From assembly GCF_026210795.1 (NCBI RefSeq), contig NC_089454.1, positions 2,108,001-2,172,000 of the forward strand: DNA of 64,000 nt, in the 5' to 3' direction. The translations under genes were made by a program, and so were the position numbers. Shown in pieces: positions 1 to 13,219 of the stretch (position 1 is the stretch's first letter; each line of letters starts with the position of its first letter). The stretch comes from Rhizophagus irregularis (Eukaryota > Glomeromycota > Glomeromycetes > Glomerales > Glomeraceae). The notes below the pieces were generated by a model that saw only the letters and a program-made list of their open reading frames with translations, had not been told where the DNA came from and made no database searches.

Positions 1-299
1 CATATACATATATCTATAACTAGTATATACAATATAAATACAGTATACATATACTATATATCGTATAATCTACAATTTACCAGGTATAAAAAAAAAAAAA
101 AAAAATGTATGATCATGCAAATGTTAGGTTGCATCGATTGATGGGCTGAAACAAAACAAATAATAAATAAGTTTATCTAATATCGGGAAATTTTTTATTT
201 ACTGCAAGTGAAGTATAAAACTTTTATGGAAATTTCTCGGAAAAATAAAATTATATTCCTATTTTATTTTTTTTTGTTTTTTTTTTGTTTCAAAGTACC

Positions 300-415
300 A
301 ATGTGAATCAGTATGTTAATCTGTGAAATATTTGTTAATCTTGTGGAATCTGTAAAATCTGTGGAATGATGTGAATCTGTGAAATAAATGTGAATCTGAG
401 AATCCGTTAAAAGAA
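300..415. repeat. minisatellite, GAATCTGTGAAAT-type units
   Basis: Irregular tandem copies of a 10-13 bp unit (GTGAATCTGTGAAAT and variants) can be read directly. The minus-strand ORF across it, rich in TDS residues, is a product of the repeat. Confidence 0.6.
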
Positions 416-639
416 TATTTTTTTTTTTTCTTATCAATGCATTGAATGAACGCACGACTTCTATTTTAATGTTGTGCAATAACTTTATTATTTGGCCTTA
501 ATTTGGTAATTAAATAAGTTTAAACGTGGTCTGTCGATAAATGTGACGATTGCAAGCATGCATGGGTAACTTGACCAAAGATCTGAGTGTTACTTGATAT
601 ATATATATATGAAGATTATAATTGGGATCCAAATTATTG

Positions 640-830
640 GCAATAATTCAAAATAATAGACGGTCAAAATATAATAGGCAATCAAAAAATAATTGGATGG
701 TTAAAAATAATTGAGCGTTTAAAAATAATTTTAAGAGTAATTCGACAGTTAAGAATAATTTGACAGTTAAGGGTAATTTGACAGTTAAGAGTAATTTTGA
801 CAATTTGATAGTTAAGAATAATTTAGGATT
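640..830. repeat. minisatellite, TAATTTGACAGTTAAGAG units
   Basis: About eight degenerate copies of a 16-18 bp unit containing AATAATTGACAGTTAA or AGTAATTTGACAGTTAAG lie head to tail. No coding potential. Confidence 0.65.
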
Positions 831-3102
831 TTACACATTATTTGCTTAAATTCGAATTAGACCGTTTCTATAAACAATGTCGGGATGATCGCATATTTTT
901 TTTCGAAATACTTATTAGGATTCTGAACAATGAACAAATGGGAACACAAGATGGCAAATTACGAGATCATTTTTCTATCTCTTGGTCAATTGTGGCTTGA
1001 AATCCATATATACGTAAATTGCATTATTGAATTTTCGAGGAAATTTTTCTGTTATAATATTATTCTGCATATTTTAAATTTATCTGTTATACTACTACTA
1101 TTATTATTAATAATTGTATAATTAATTAATTAAGTCGTTTACGCTTACAAAATGAATATATTATGGTCGAAATTCATTTACAAGTTCGTAGATAATGGAA
1201 TTGATATTTTGTCACATTACTGTCACATTACAGTAAATGAATGGTTCAAAGAAAGCATTTTTATGATTATCGCTTTTAAAAATTTAATCCAAAAGATATT
1301 ATAAAGTGGATAATGGATCCGCAATGAAAAATTCATTGAATTATATTATAATTCATTTGAACTTGGACCTCAATTGAACTTATTATTCTTTATATATTAA
1401 GATTTAAAATATTTTTGGGCCTTTCATGACTTCATGACGTACAGTAATATTGCGATACCGTAATAAAGTACATACTTTTATAATTTATTTTTCTTTTAAC
1501 GGTCAATTCTTTTAACGGTCAAAAAATTTCATAATAAGGCTGGTTCCTCTATTCACTTAAATTTGAAAAAAAAAGAAATTTTAAAACATTATATAAAAAA
1601 GATATTGTACTGTACGTACACTTTTTAGTCTTGTACATATAAAGTATAAGTTATATTATGCATGTAAAGTTTTTCTCGTGCATACCATACAGTGTTAAAG
1701 TATCAAAGAACGTCATGTTAGAACATATTTTTAAAAATTATGAAATCATAATAATTCAAATAATTTTTGAACCTTTTTACAATCAAAATGAACGTATTTT
1801 AAATTTTTTTTTAAAAAAAAAAATAATAATAAAGAATTCATTATTATCAAACACAAAAAATATTATTATTAAAAAAGATGTAGATGTTTAAAGAAACTGG
1901 GGAGGAAAACGTAAAATATTTCGTGTTACATAATACATGTTTATTCCCTGTTATTTCAAATCTATTTAGTACTATTATAGTTTAACTAGAAATTAATCGT
2001 AACATCAATAATCATTATAATGGAAATTTATTGTTCATCATACATATCATACATAGAGGGTTCATATTATTTTTGGGGTGTATACAATTTTTTAAGGGTG
2101 AATTTTATATTAGAACGGGGTTTTATTTTTGTTTTGTTTGAAAGTTTTGGTCTTTTGAAAAAAAAAAAAAAAAAAAAAAATTTTTTTTTTTTCGTTACAT
2201 CCCGATATTCCCGATATTCCCGATATCCCCGATATGTACGGCCGGTAAAAAAAAAGGGAAAAGTGGGCGGGTCAAAATTATGGCGAATCGGGTTCTCGGA
2301 ATGTCATTAAGCCGTAACGGGAATAGTTAAACCGGTTAATCTACCTGCGGCATTACGTTTTCATTGTATTTTACTATACTTGATTTAATTAAAGGCGTAT
2401 TATCTAATCATTTATTGTATGAATCTATGACACTTTTAGTAATTATTAGTATGGTACGCTTTTCTTTTATGCAGGTCAAGACAATACAATGGCGCGTGAA
2501 ATGTGAGCATTTCGGTTTTGGGCTGAAACAACTACGAAACATACGAAACAACTACGAAACAACTAAACAACAAAGAAACTAAAATTGATTGGACAATGAA
2601 AACGCGTCTTTTTTTTTAGCACGAATTAAATATGTATTTTGTTTTAAAATAATTATAATTTTTTTTTTTTTTTTTGAAAAATAACAGAAAAAAAAAATAA
2701 TTGATAAGAACAACACTACTAAGAAAAAAAATACTAAAAATACAATAATATAATATCTACAATTTAATTGATTTACAATATATAAAAAAAAAAAAAAAAA
2801 ATTAAAAAAAAATAAGAATATACGTCATCTCGATAAGCAGCAATCAGAATCCAGAGTCTAAAAACATGTCGCCGTCGTTATATCGAGAATCTCCGTATAT
2901 TTATATATATTTTTTTAATACTAATTTCATCAAATCCCCATTTGTAAATTCTATTCCATTCATTATCATTAATCCCGTTTTGATTTTTAATAATGAAATA
3001 TCTGTACCAGCAAATATTTTCTTTTTCTATATAAAAAAGAATTTTTGAGATTGTAATTGTTTCTTTCCCGGTTTTTTTTTTTAGTTTATTAACGCGTCTT
3101 TT

Positions 3103-4650
3103 TTATAATCCGACACGTTCTAATTCAACATTTTCAGATTTACATTTTTCATAACTACCAATTAATTCACCACCTCTTAATTGTTTAACTACAGAAATAG
3201 GAGCACCAGGACCAAAATTTCTAGCCAATTTATATTTAAATAAATCTTTTGAACCTTCAGAAATTTCACCACCAAAATTAATTTCTAATTTACATTGTCC
3301 ATTAGCAGCAATAGTAGGATACCAAATGTGACGTAAATTATCATCATTAGCAATAAATGGATTATTTGTAAAATTGGAAGTGGTATAAGGACCCAAGTAA
3401 TCACCATTTTTGGTAAAGAAGATTTCATTTGTTCCAGGTTTATAACCGCATCCTATCGTATCCCCAACAGTATAAGATAAAGCATATTCTTTACCAGAAT
3501 TCATATCATTATGATATAAAGAACCATTATTTGATTGATAACCAACAGAATGTTTATTCCATCCTGGTAATCTAAAGTAAGGATATGGTTTTGTAGATAA
3601 ACCGACAGAAATAATTGTATCAACATCTGTAGCTTTTGATAAAACTGTAACTTCAAAATAATGAATCACTTCTTCACGAATAGTTGGAGGTTTAATGGCA
3701 TTACTACTATTTCTTTTAATATGAGTACTAGAATTTTTAACACTGTTTAATCTATCAGCAGGGGTAGAAATACTAATACTATTTCTTCTAACTGAAGTAG
3801 ATTTTGGAACGAAGAAAGGATAATTTGCTTGTACACAAACATCATTAGTTGTACTACTCCATTTTCTTGTATTAATTTCAACCAATTTACCATAATTAGT
3901 TATTTGAACCACACCACTTTCTTCAACTACATTATTTTCCACGAGAAATTTCCAAGAAGAATAAGGATTTAAAGTAATATTTTCATGAACTTTTAATATA
4001 GAATGAATTTCCGCTTGAGTAGGTAAAACATCTTTTGGAGGATTCTTAATCAAAAAATCCAAAGCTCTTTCCGTTAAATCTTTTTTTGGAATTGTTTCAT
4101 TTAAAGTTAAAGTAACATTAGGAGTTGAAGAAGGATCATAAACATAAGGAGGAGGAGTTATAACATTATTTAAACCACTACTTTTCATTATTTTTGAATT
4201 ATCATCATCAAAATGTACAGATTGTAAAGAATCATTATCAAAATTATAAAATTTCTTTTTAAATCCAAATATATCCTTTCTTAAATTGTTATTATTAGAA
4301 TAAACATCGGTTATCCAATTATTTTCCAAATCCAATTCATCAACTTTAGTAGTACTTGTAACTGTAGTATCAGTATTATCACTATTTGTTTGTCTAATTA
4401 TAGTAGTAGTAATATTTTTACATAAATCAACTTTTACTTGTTGTTTTCTTTTACGAATAGAACAAATACAACCTACTACCATTATTAATAAAAGTAACAT
4501 GAAAAATATAAAAGTGATCAAAAATTTCAATGAAATTCCACCGGTACTATTATAATCTCCATCCATATCATTACCATTACCAGGGTTTTGTGAAGATATT
4601 AATGATGAATTAATCAAGACGAGAATTAATGATAAAATTATTCGATACAT
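3103..4650 (-). CDS. SPRY-domain membrane protein with PY motif (Ssh4/Ear1-like)
   Basis: This 515-residue uninterrupted frame begins with a hydrophobic signal sequence (about 1-20). A transmembrane helix follows at about 41-64, then a basic stop-transfer stretch (SIRKRKQQ). A long Ser/Thr/Asn-rich linker leads to a SPRY domain at about 329-462, with motifs FRLPGW, SVGYQSNNG, GDTIGCGYKP and FFTKNGDYLG. A PPPY sequence at 166-169 fits the PPxY motif bound by WW domains of Nedd4/Rsp5 ubiquitin ligases. In yeast, Ssh4 and Ear1 have this layout (membrane anchor, SPRY, PY motif) and recruit Rsp5 to endosomal and vacuolar cargo; the same role is inferred here. A paralogue lies divergently about 5 kb away and carries an intron inside the SPRY domain (after CYR, before LPG). 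This copy has none at the matching FR-LPGW site. Confidence 0.85.
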   Translation of the reverse strand: MYRIILSLILVLINSSLISSQNPGNGNDMDGDYNSTGGISLKFLITFIFFMLLLLIMVVGCICSIRKRKQQVKVDLCKNITTTIIRQTNSDNTDTTVTSTTKVDELDLENNWITDVYSNNNNLRKDIFGFKKKFYNFDNDSLQSVHFDDDNSKIMKSSGLNNVITPPPYVYDPSSTPNVTLTLNETIPKKDLTERALDFLIKNPPKDVLPTQAEIHSILKVHENITLNPYSSWKFLVENNVVEESGVVQITNYGKLVEINTRKWSSTTNDVCVQANYPFFVPKSTSVRRNSISISTPADRLNSVKNSSTHIKRNSSNAIKPPTIREEVIHYFEVTVLSKATDVDTIISVGLSTKPYPYFRLPGWNKHSVGYQSNNGSLYHNDMNSGKEYALSYTVGDTIGCGYKPGTNEIFFTKNGDYLGPYTTSNFTNNPFIANDDNLRHIWYPTIAANGQCKLEINFGGEISEGSKDLFKYKLARNFGPGAPISVVKQLRGGELIGSYEKCKSENVELERVGL

Positions 4651-6619
4651 TTTTTTCTTTTTTTTTTACTGCGGGATGTATATATATTACAGGGGAGGAG
4701 GGGGGATTTGAAAAAAATTTTTTTTTTTAGAAGTTGAAGTTTAAAAAAAGAATAATTTTATTTTTTTTTCTTTTTCTCCAAATCCGTACTTTTTTTTGTT
4801 TCCTACTCCTCATTTCATATTCTTTATATACTTTTCTTTTTTACGTTTCAAAAAAAAAAATTTTTTTTTTGCGTTTCATTTTAACAATAAAAAAAGAAGA
4901 AGAAACACGTAATACGTGTATCTTACATCAATAATTGCATGAACATATATATTTTATTATTATATTATTATATTATTATACTATTATTATTATATATATA
5001 TATATATATTTTTTTTATTATTTTTTTTCATTATTATAAAAATATTTATTTTATTTTATTTATTTATTTATTTATTTTTTATTGTCATTATGCATCCTGA
5101 ACTTTAAATCTATTATTATGAATACTTTTTTATTTGTAATAAAAATAATAAAAATATGATACAAATAATAAAAGGAATCCGCAATCAAATATTTTCATAT
5201 GGAAAAGATATTCAAAAAAAAATGCAATGCAGGAGATGCATTATCCGCATTATCCGCCAGTTTCCTCCTTAAATATAATAAAATAATAATATATAAATGT
5301 GTAAATCATATATATTTTTAAACAATGACTCCCTTTTTTGTCTGAAAAAGGAACAATGTTTATGCCAGTGCATAATTCTCGTGTAACGACCAAAAAGATC
5401 TCAGCCCAAGCCTTAAATAGTTATTTAGTAGGTAACTCGAACAAGATTAAATTTGGGTTGTTTCAAATGTAAGAAAAAAATTTTTTTTTTTTTTAGTATT
5501 TTATTATTACCTTAATTAATATTATTCGAGAAATTCATAGTGTCACACCACATTTTCTAAATTAATGTTTAGAATGATATATTATACTTTTAGATATTTA
5601 TTTCATTCTTTCTTACCTTCTTAATTTATCGAGTATGAAAAACTTTTAAGAAGGAATTGATTAGATTTTTGATTTTTATGCATCTAACTATGAACAAAAA
5701 AGGTATCTTGGCATCATTTGATTTCTATCAAAAGCTAACGTTTTTGCGAATGGGAATTGGCACGGGGGATATGCAGGTATAATGTGACATGATGATCATT
5801 TCCCTTATGGATCTACAAATCTAAAACTGAAAAATAATTTATTATAATCCCTAATATGTTTCAAATAAATGTCTCAGATTTATTGTATAACCGTTTCAAG
5901 AGTTAAGAGTTTAGGAATTAATTTTGTGAAAAATTAAATTTTGAATTTTTTTTTTTTAAAAAAATAAATTACTTAATTTAATGTTTTTTAAATCACGGAA
6001 TTTACGTCTATGGTAAATTTTCGGAGTAATCGGAGAAAAATAATTTCGGAATGAAAATGAAAAAGAAACGGAATTTTGCGATAAATAAATCCTGTAATCA
6101 AATCATAAATCAATCCGGAATTATTTTCCAATAATGAGAATTTCTATGAAATTTTTGAATAATATTTAAGGTTTATAATTAAAATTATTGTATAAAAATT
6201 ATATTGTATATTGTATATTATTGTATATTGTATTTTATTGTATATTTAATCCTTGTATATTTAATCCTTGTATATATATCAATCTTTTAACAATGAATAT
6301 TGTATATCAAATAGCCAAGCTTTTGATGGGACAGTCGGATGATTGATCATGAGGTAACGTCCAATGACGTTCTAAATTATAATAAGTATACTATATTTAG
6401 TATGATAAAATTTTTTGAGTATAATGACAAGTTTCCTGCTAATGGTTGGTAAATAATAATGCAAAAAATTATTAATAATATGAATATCACACGAAAAAAG
6501 ATATTTTTGGAAAATCTTAATAAATTAAATTTTTATATTTTTGGAATTTGAAATACATTTATTATTAAAAATAATAACGTTTTTTCTTTGTTGAGATCTT
6601 TTTGTGGCTTATTTTTTTT

Positions 6620-7520
6620 TTTTCCAATCAATCCAATCAATCCAATCAATCCTATCAATCCTTTTTTTTTTTTTCGTCAATCCTTTTACGATAAAACTGA
6701 AAGCAAGTTGAAAAGCAAAAAACAAATAAAAAAAAAAGAATGTCATAATGTCATAATGTCATAATGGGCATAATGTCATAATTCATCAACCATTAACGTG
6801 TCTGATTCTAAAAATAAAATGAATTTTAATTTTTAAAATAAATGAATTTTTCAAATGAATTTTTTTCAAATGAATTTTTTCAAATGAATTTTTTTTAAAA
6901 ACTTTTACTTTCAAATGCTTTTATTTTAAAATGCTTTGTTTTAAAATGCTTTGTTTTATAATGCTTTATTTTCAAATGATTTTTTTTTTAAAAACTTTTA
7001 CTTTATTACTCCATTTCGAAAAAAAGAATTTTTTTTTTTTGGGCTTAGATTATATTTTTGATTGTTTTGACTATTTTTGATTATTTAGTTTTTTTTTTCA
7101 AAAAAAGATATAAATGATATAAATTTGATTGTTGATGATTTTTTTTGTTGATTTTTTTTATTGTTTTTTATTTTTTGGGAAAAAAGAAAAAAGTAAAATA
7201 AAATAAATGAATGAATAAATAAATAATTTATTTAAATAAAGTTTAGATTATTTATTCGAAAAAAAGATTTAAAAGATTTAAAAGATTTAAAATAATTAAA
7301 AGATTTAAATAATTAAAATAATTAAAATATTTAAAATATTTAAACTCATGAACTCGTGATAGTATGTTGGGAAAAAAGGCTTGTGATAAAAGAAAAAAAA
7401 AATATCTTGAAAAAAAAAAAAATCTAGAATTTCTTGAAAGAATTACTTGAAGATTTCTTGAGATTTCTTGGAAATTTCTTGGTAGTTCCTTGGAAATTTC
7501 TTGGTAATTTCTTGGCTCTC
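6620..7520. repeat. mosaic of consecutive short tandem repeats
   Basis: Unrelated microsatellites follow one another: CCAATCAAT units (6625-6660), CATAATGT units (6742-6783), CAAATGAATTTTTT units (6830-6900), AAATGCTTTGTTTT units (6915-6985), AAAGATTTAA units (7261-7345) and TTTCTTGGAAA units (7430-7515). The short ORF over the last block is only the repeat translated. Confidence 0.65.
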
Positions 7521-8960
7521 TTTATTTTTACGAATTTTATTTTTAAATTTTTTTTTATTTTTTATTTTTTATTTTCACTCATTTGGTTATTTTTCTTAAA
7601 CACTTATTTGAAAAAAAAAAGAAAAAAAAATTTTTTAGTTCAATTTTTTGATTGATGCAATTTTTTTCATCTGACTCAATCTTTTTTCATCAGACTTCAA
7701 TTTCTTGATGGAAACTTCTTTTAGAAACCGAATGATTTTTCTTTAAAAATAAATTGAAAAAAGATCATTGTTTAAGATAAATAAGGTAAACAAAACAAGT
7801 TCATTTACATCGAAAATAGTTCATTAAAAATATTTCGCCCATGAGGTCGCCACGCCACAGCGCAGTAAAGTAACTGATAGACTTACTAATCGGTAATAGT
7901 GTTTGCATAATGATTAGTAAATTTTTTTGATAATAAATTATTAATTAAGAAGGGAACTTGAAATGGTTGACAATCATTCAAATGATTAAAATTGAATTTC
8001 AATAAAAAAATTTCAGCCCTTTGGGACCCTTTAATGACTAATCAAAAAAATCATGATATTTTTTTTTTATTTCGGCCCCAATCTTCCGAACAAAATCGGA
8101 AATGCGGAATTACAAAATTACCATAATTAGTTAATACTATTTAATTTGTTGAATATGTTGTCACATTGCATAATGAATGTATTTGAGGCGTAAAAAAAAA
8201 AAAGAGTAAACTTTTTAAAGCGAAATTCTATTTTTCCGATTTTTTTTTAATAAATTTAACTTTTTTTTTGTTACACCAAAAAAAAAAATTATTTTATATT
8301 AAACATTTCGTTTGAAACGATCATCGGTATTACTTTTTTTGACAGCAAAGTTTTACCAAAAGTTTAAATTAAATAAGTGCACATTGTCTTCAATTAGTAA
8401 GCATAAGGATAAAACGATAACCGAATCACAATATTATTTATTATTAAAAAGCAAATGCTTATTTTATGCGTATATTATTATTTTTTTTTACCCACACACA
8501 TTTTTCACGCATTATTTACTGCAAAATGTCTTTCTTTATACATAAAAGTATTCTTTAATTATAAATGAATTTCTAAATACATAAATAAAATTATTTATTA
8601 TACTTAAAAAATATATGTAAATAAAATTTATTTATTGACTGTTTTTAAAATATCTTTCTTGCAGGATAGATTACAGGTTTTATTAACATGATAGTAAAAA
8701 TAGTTACTTGTTTGATAATTATAGAATAAGAACAATAAATTAGATGAGGGAGATTTAATTTACCTTAATTGATAAAGAAATGATTGTCATTATTATATTA
8801 ACTTAAGGGTTCGGAAACTTCTTGAAATATCAATTGCATTGTGAAGTTTCATTTAAAGAAATTTTATTTTGTGATTTATTTGTGGAATAAAATTGTCCGT
8901 ACGGTTATTCGGTAAGGTTCCAGCCTTTTTTTATTTTAAACTAACAAAATATATATTTAC

Positions 8961-9020
8961 AATAAAATAAAATACAATACAATAAAATAAAATAAAATAA
9001 AATAAAATAAAATAAAATAA
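8961..9020. repeat. (AAAAT)n microsatellite
   Basis: Twelve or so consecutive AATAA/AAAAT pentamers with two C substitutions near the start. Confidence 0.85.
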
Positions 9021-9662
9021 TTTTTAAAAAAAAATAATGAATTGTTACAATGAAATAAAAAAATTAAAATGTCCGTAACACGTGATTACTTTTTTTTTTA
9101 AACAATTTTTAAGAATTCTTTCTCCCCCTTCGAGTTTATTTTTTTTTTTTACCTTTGATTTTTTTTTCCTCGACCTTTTATTTTCTTTTTTTTAAATAAA
9201 AAAAAAATCATTATTTATTATTTATTTATATTTATTTATTAAAAAAAAAAATCTTTTTTATTTTCCTCCTCTTTTTTATTTTTATATTTTTATATTTTTT
9301 TATTTTTACTATTTTGTTCATATTTATTTTCTTATCATTCCGTAATAAAAAATCTTTTTTTTACTGGACACAATATTTGATAATCTCCAAATAAAGATTA
9401 AGTAAAAAAAAAATTTCTTAATATTTATATAAATTTCGAATCGATTCATACAATTTTATTTCCCCCGCAAAATCCAAAAAAAAAAAATTTTTTCATACAA
9501 AAAAAAATTTTAAATTTTTTTTTCTGTAAAAAGAAAAAATTTAGTATCATTCTATTATCAATTATAAAAAATTCATTATAATTAATTATTCTGTTATAAT
9601 AATAATAATAATAATAACTATTATTATATTATTTTGTTTATTATTTATTTTTTTTAAAAAAA

Positions 9663-9906
9663 ATGTCATTCCCGCAAATAACTTCTTCTATCTCTTCCAT
9701 CACTACTTCTTTACCAACACCGATCTCATCATCATCATCTACTGTATCATCATCATCACCTTCTAATAATAAATTAGTATGTTCAATAAGTTGTTATATA
9801 ACAATTGCAATAATTTTGGTTTTATTAATCGTTTGTTTAATATTATTAAGATTATCATATATTTATTTACATAAAAGAAGAAGAACTTCTATTGTTGATA
9901 TAGAAA

Positions 9907-9939
<33 letters not shown>

Positions 9940-10238
9940 TTGATGATGATGATTATGATGATAATAATAATAATAATCAAATATTATCTACGACAAGATT
10001 GAATAGTTTCGAGATGTTTGATACAAGTGATACATTGATTATACCACAAAATGCCTTGATTAGGAATCGTCATACCATATCAGTTAGGACTCATACTAAT
10101 AATACTTCAAGTAATAATCTTCATTATAGTTTATTAAAAAGAGCAAAAACAACTTTATCAAATATAAATATTATTATTCATAATAATAATAATACTAAAT
10201 TAAGAAATGATTTCTTAAAAAATTTTTTATTAGATAAA

Positions 10239-10272
<34 letters not shown>

Positions 10273-11662
10273 TTGAAATTTTAGTAGATAAATTTCCTTT
10301 ACCTCCTCCTCTTTCTTCTAATCCTGTTGATAATAATAATAAAAATGATGATGTTGATTATATACTTGATGAAAATATTAAAAAATTTAATAAACCTTGG
10401 GAATTTGCTCCTGAAGTGGCTTCAAAAGAAATGAATACTATTAAAGTGATGAATGGTGGTAGGATCATTGATATTAATCCTAAATCTTGGAGTAGCGTAG
10501 TAAAAGATGCTTGTGTACAATCAAATTATCCTTTTTATGTTCCTTTACCACGAAATAATAATGTTGAAGGAGAAACCATAAAGAATGATGAAAAAGTTGA
10601 CGATTTAACCGATGAGAAAGTCGATGATTTAATCGATGAGAAAATTGATGATGTAATCGATAAGAAGAAAATCGGAGAATCTATTAGTGATAAAATTAAA
10701 AAACAACTTCAAAAAAAGAAACGTTTACAACAATTAATTACACGTAAAAGTTCAAAGATTGAAGAAACAATAGAAGAATATAAAGATGGTGAAGGTTTTA
10801 ATTATTTTGAAATTACTATATTGGAAAAAGAAGATCCGAATACGAATATTGTGATTGGTGTCGCAACAAAACCTTTTCCTTGTTATAGGTAATTAATAAT
10901 TAATTTTTTATATACTCTATTATTCTTGATGAAATTCATCACATAAACTAATAATAATAATTTATTCACATAATTAGATTGCCAGGTCATACTGAATATT
11001 CAATAGGTTATCATTCAAATAACGGTCAAGTTTATCAAAATTCAATGTATAATGGATGGGAATATGGTCCATCATGGAATAATATTCATACTACTATAGG
11101 TTGTGGTTATAAACCACTTTCTGGTGAAATTTATTTTACGTTTAATGGTTTCATCTTGGGTACTTTATTCACTACTGAAGTTGAATATGATGCTTTAAAT
11201 GAAAAAAGATATTATTTATTCCCTTCTATTGGTGCTAACGGTAAATGTAAAATCAGAGTTAATTTCGGTGAAGAAAAATTCGTTTATATAAACGAAGAAA
11301 AATTATTAAAGAATATTGAAAAAAGTAATAAAAGTAATGAGAATAATGAGAATAATGAAAGTAATGAGAATAATGAGAATAATGAGAGTAATGAGAGTCA
11401 TGAGAGTAACGAGAGTAATGAAAGTAATGAGAATAATGAGAGTAATGAGAGTAATGAAAGCATTAAAAGTGAAAATGAAAGTGTGAATGGGAGTGAAAGT
11501 GAAAGTGAAAGTAATTATAGCGATGATGAAAATATAATTTATATTAAAAATTCAGTAAATAATGATAATAATCCATTAGGAAAATGGAAAGATGTTAGGT
11601 TAGAAATAAATGAAAAAGAAAGAGTTTGGTGGAACACTACTACTAATGCTATCGCATCATAG
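9663..11662 (+). CDS. SPRY-domain membrane protein, two exons
   Basis: Exon 1 is 9663-10888 and exon 2 is 10978-11662, giving 636 residues. The 89-bp intron (GT at 10889, AG ending 10977) restores a SPRY motif continuous with the paralogue at 3103-4650 (PFPCYR joined to LPGHTEY; FRLPGW there). The order is a Ser/Thr-rich N-terminus without a clear signal peptide, one transmembrane helix at about 41-66, a basic KRRR stop-transfer, and long poly-Asn runs. A DEKVDDL repeat with a Lys-rich segment follows. The SPRY domain spans about 379-510 (SIGYHSNNG, TTIGCGYKP, IYFTFNGF). The acidic C-terminal tail is made of repeated N/S-E-S/N-N units (DNA 11320-11470). The closest described family is fungal Ssh4/Ear1-type adaptors, but no PPxY motif is visible, so Rsp5-type recruitment is less likely than for the paralogue. 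Start chosen as the first ATG after an A/T leader. Confidence 0.85.
11320..11470 (+). repeat. in-frame AGTAATGAGAATAATGAG repeat
   Basis: A 6- to 18-bp repeat built of AGTAATGAG and AATAATGAG units codes the Ser/Asn-Glu tail of the SPRY protein. All length steps seen keep the frame. Confidence 0.75.
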
Positions 11663-13219
11663 AACGAGGTAAATCCTAGTTAATTTTTTAAAAATTTTTT
11701 TTTTTTGTAATTATTGTATATTTTTTATTTTCCCCTACTCCTCCTCCTCCTGTATTATATATTATGTAAATATTTTATTCTTATCTTGCTTAATTATTTA
11801 CTTTGAGTAGTATTAACTGTTAGATATGAATAATTAATAGATTTAATTAATTTACTACTTGAAGAAAAAAAATAAATAAATAAAAATAAAAAAAAGAATT
11901 GCATTAAAATATCAAAAAAAGATGCGTGAATTTCTCGATAGCATGCGATTTATAATTCCGGCCAAAATTTAAAAAAGTTGTAAAGACCACGTGAGTTAAA
12001 TCATGAAGATATAATTTAGGGTCGGATTCGCCAGGATAATAATATCGTAGAACATATGGTATTCATTTGTAATTTATGGTATTGTGGGTTTTGTACTTAC
12101 ATTTGGGTAACGTTCAGCGAAGTAAATGTAAATACAACCGTACAATATCTAACGGGTAATGCAGATCATGCTTTACATAGAGTTATTACTGCAAACTTTT
12201 TTCTTTCTTTTTATATTCTTATTGTTTAGAAATTAATTCCGAATCTCCGACAATACTACCTTATAATTACTGTAATAATAATTTACTAGTATAAATAAAT
12301 ATTTATCATTTTCAACATTGTACATATTGTAGTTATTGTATGTACGCAAATAAAGCTATTGATATTTAATATTGATGATTCAACCATTGAGGTCCAAAGT
12401 CCAAACAAATAAAGGGCCTATAACGAATAAACACGATAATATAGCGAATCTTGAAACGTGATACGGATTTTTGATATATGAAAAAATTTTTTTTTGTTAA
12501 TATTTCGTAGCGAATCGGAGATTAAAATTCGTTATAGTAAAAAATTCACTATATTGAGGTCTGAGGATCATTTTATTATTTTATTATACATAAAAAAAAA
12601 TCTGTATCTGATATTATAACAAGTTATTCACTATATAAAAATTCGCTATAAAAAGGGTGAATTGTATTTATAACGGATTTTTTTTTTATAACGAATGTTT
12701 TCTTATTTTTTTTTTTTTTTATGAATATAGTAATCGAATATTACAGTAATTGAATATACCAAAGAATTGTTATTTATACCGATTTTTTTTTTCAAAAATT
12801 TTATTAAATATACCCAAGAATTTTTGTGAAATTTATTATAAAGGATTAACATTTTCTCGTTGTAGACTTGTAGTAAGTAGTAACCACACATTCATAGATG
12901 TGTTCGTATTTTTTACACTATTTTTTACTATACTGTTTTTTACTCTGATTGTTTTTTTAAAAATGCTGAAAATCCAACCTGTTAAACGGAATAAAACCTA
13001 GTAATAAACAACTTAATTAAAGTACATAAACCTGTTATAGACTTACAGCGGCGCTAAAGTATAGAATTTGTTTTGAAAAAATTTCTATTTTATGAACAAA
13101 AAGAATATTTATATAGTGATATAATAATAAAATTTCATTTTAAAAATTTTTTAAAATCACGTAATCTATTTATGTATCAATTTTAATTACAGTATCTCTC
13201 TTAAAAATGGTACCGGAAC
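11663..13219. other. intergenic, no gene seen
   Basis: AT-rich spacer with several TATAACGAAT / ATTCGCTATA motifs in both orientations between about 12420 and 12690. These suggest a decayed inverted-repeat element whose ends I could not fix. The two overlapping ORFs near 12700-13000 are low-complexity shadows. Confidence 0.5.

Larger units (their letters stand above)
1..3102. other. AT-rich intergenic region
   Basis: No gene is supported here. Short ORFs on both strands are low-complexity and lack recognisable domains. The stretch holds two short minisatellites (listed separately), poly-A/T runs (for example 2159-2190) and a run of CCCGATATT-type units at 2200-2240. It lies beyond the 3' end of the minus-strand SPRY gene. 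Confidence 0.6.
4651..9662. other. intergenic spacer between divergent SPRY genes
   Basis: About 5 kb of AT-rich DNA between the 5' ends of two SPRY genes. It contains (ATT)n/(TA)n runs near 4960-5010, (TTTA)n near 5041-5075, a mosaic of short tandem repeats at 6620-7520 and an (AAAAT)n run at 8961-9020. A 38-codon frame starting near 5355 (MFMPVHNSR...) is too short to support. Promoters of both SPRY genes should lie at its ends, in T-rich tracts directly before each ATG; no clear TATA box was assigned. Confidence 0.6.
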
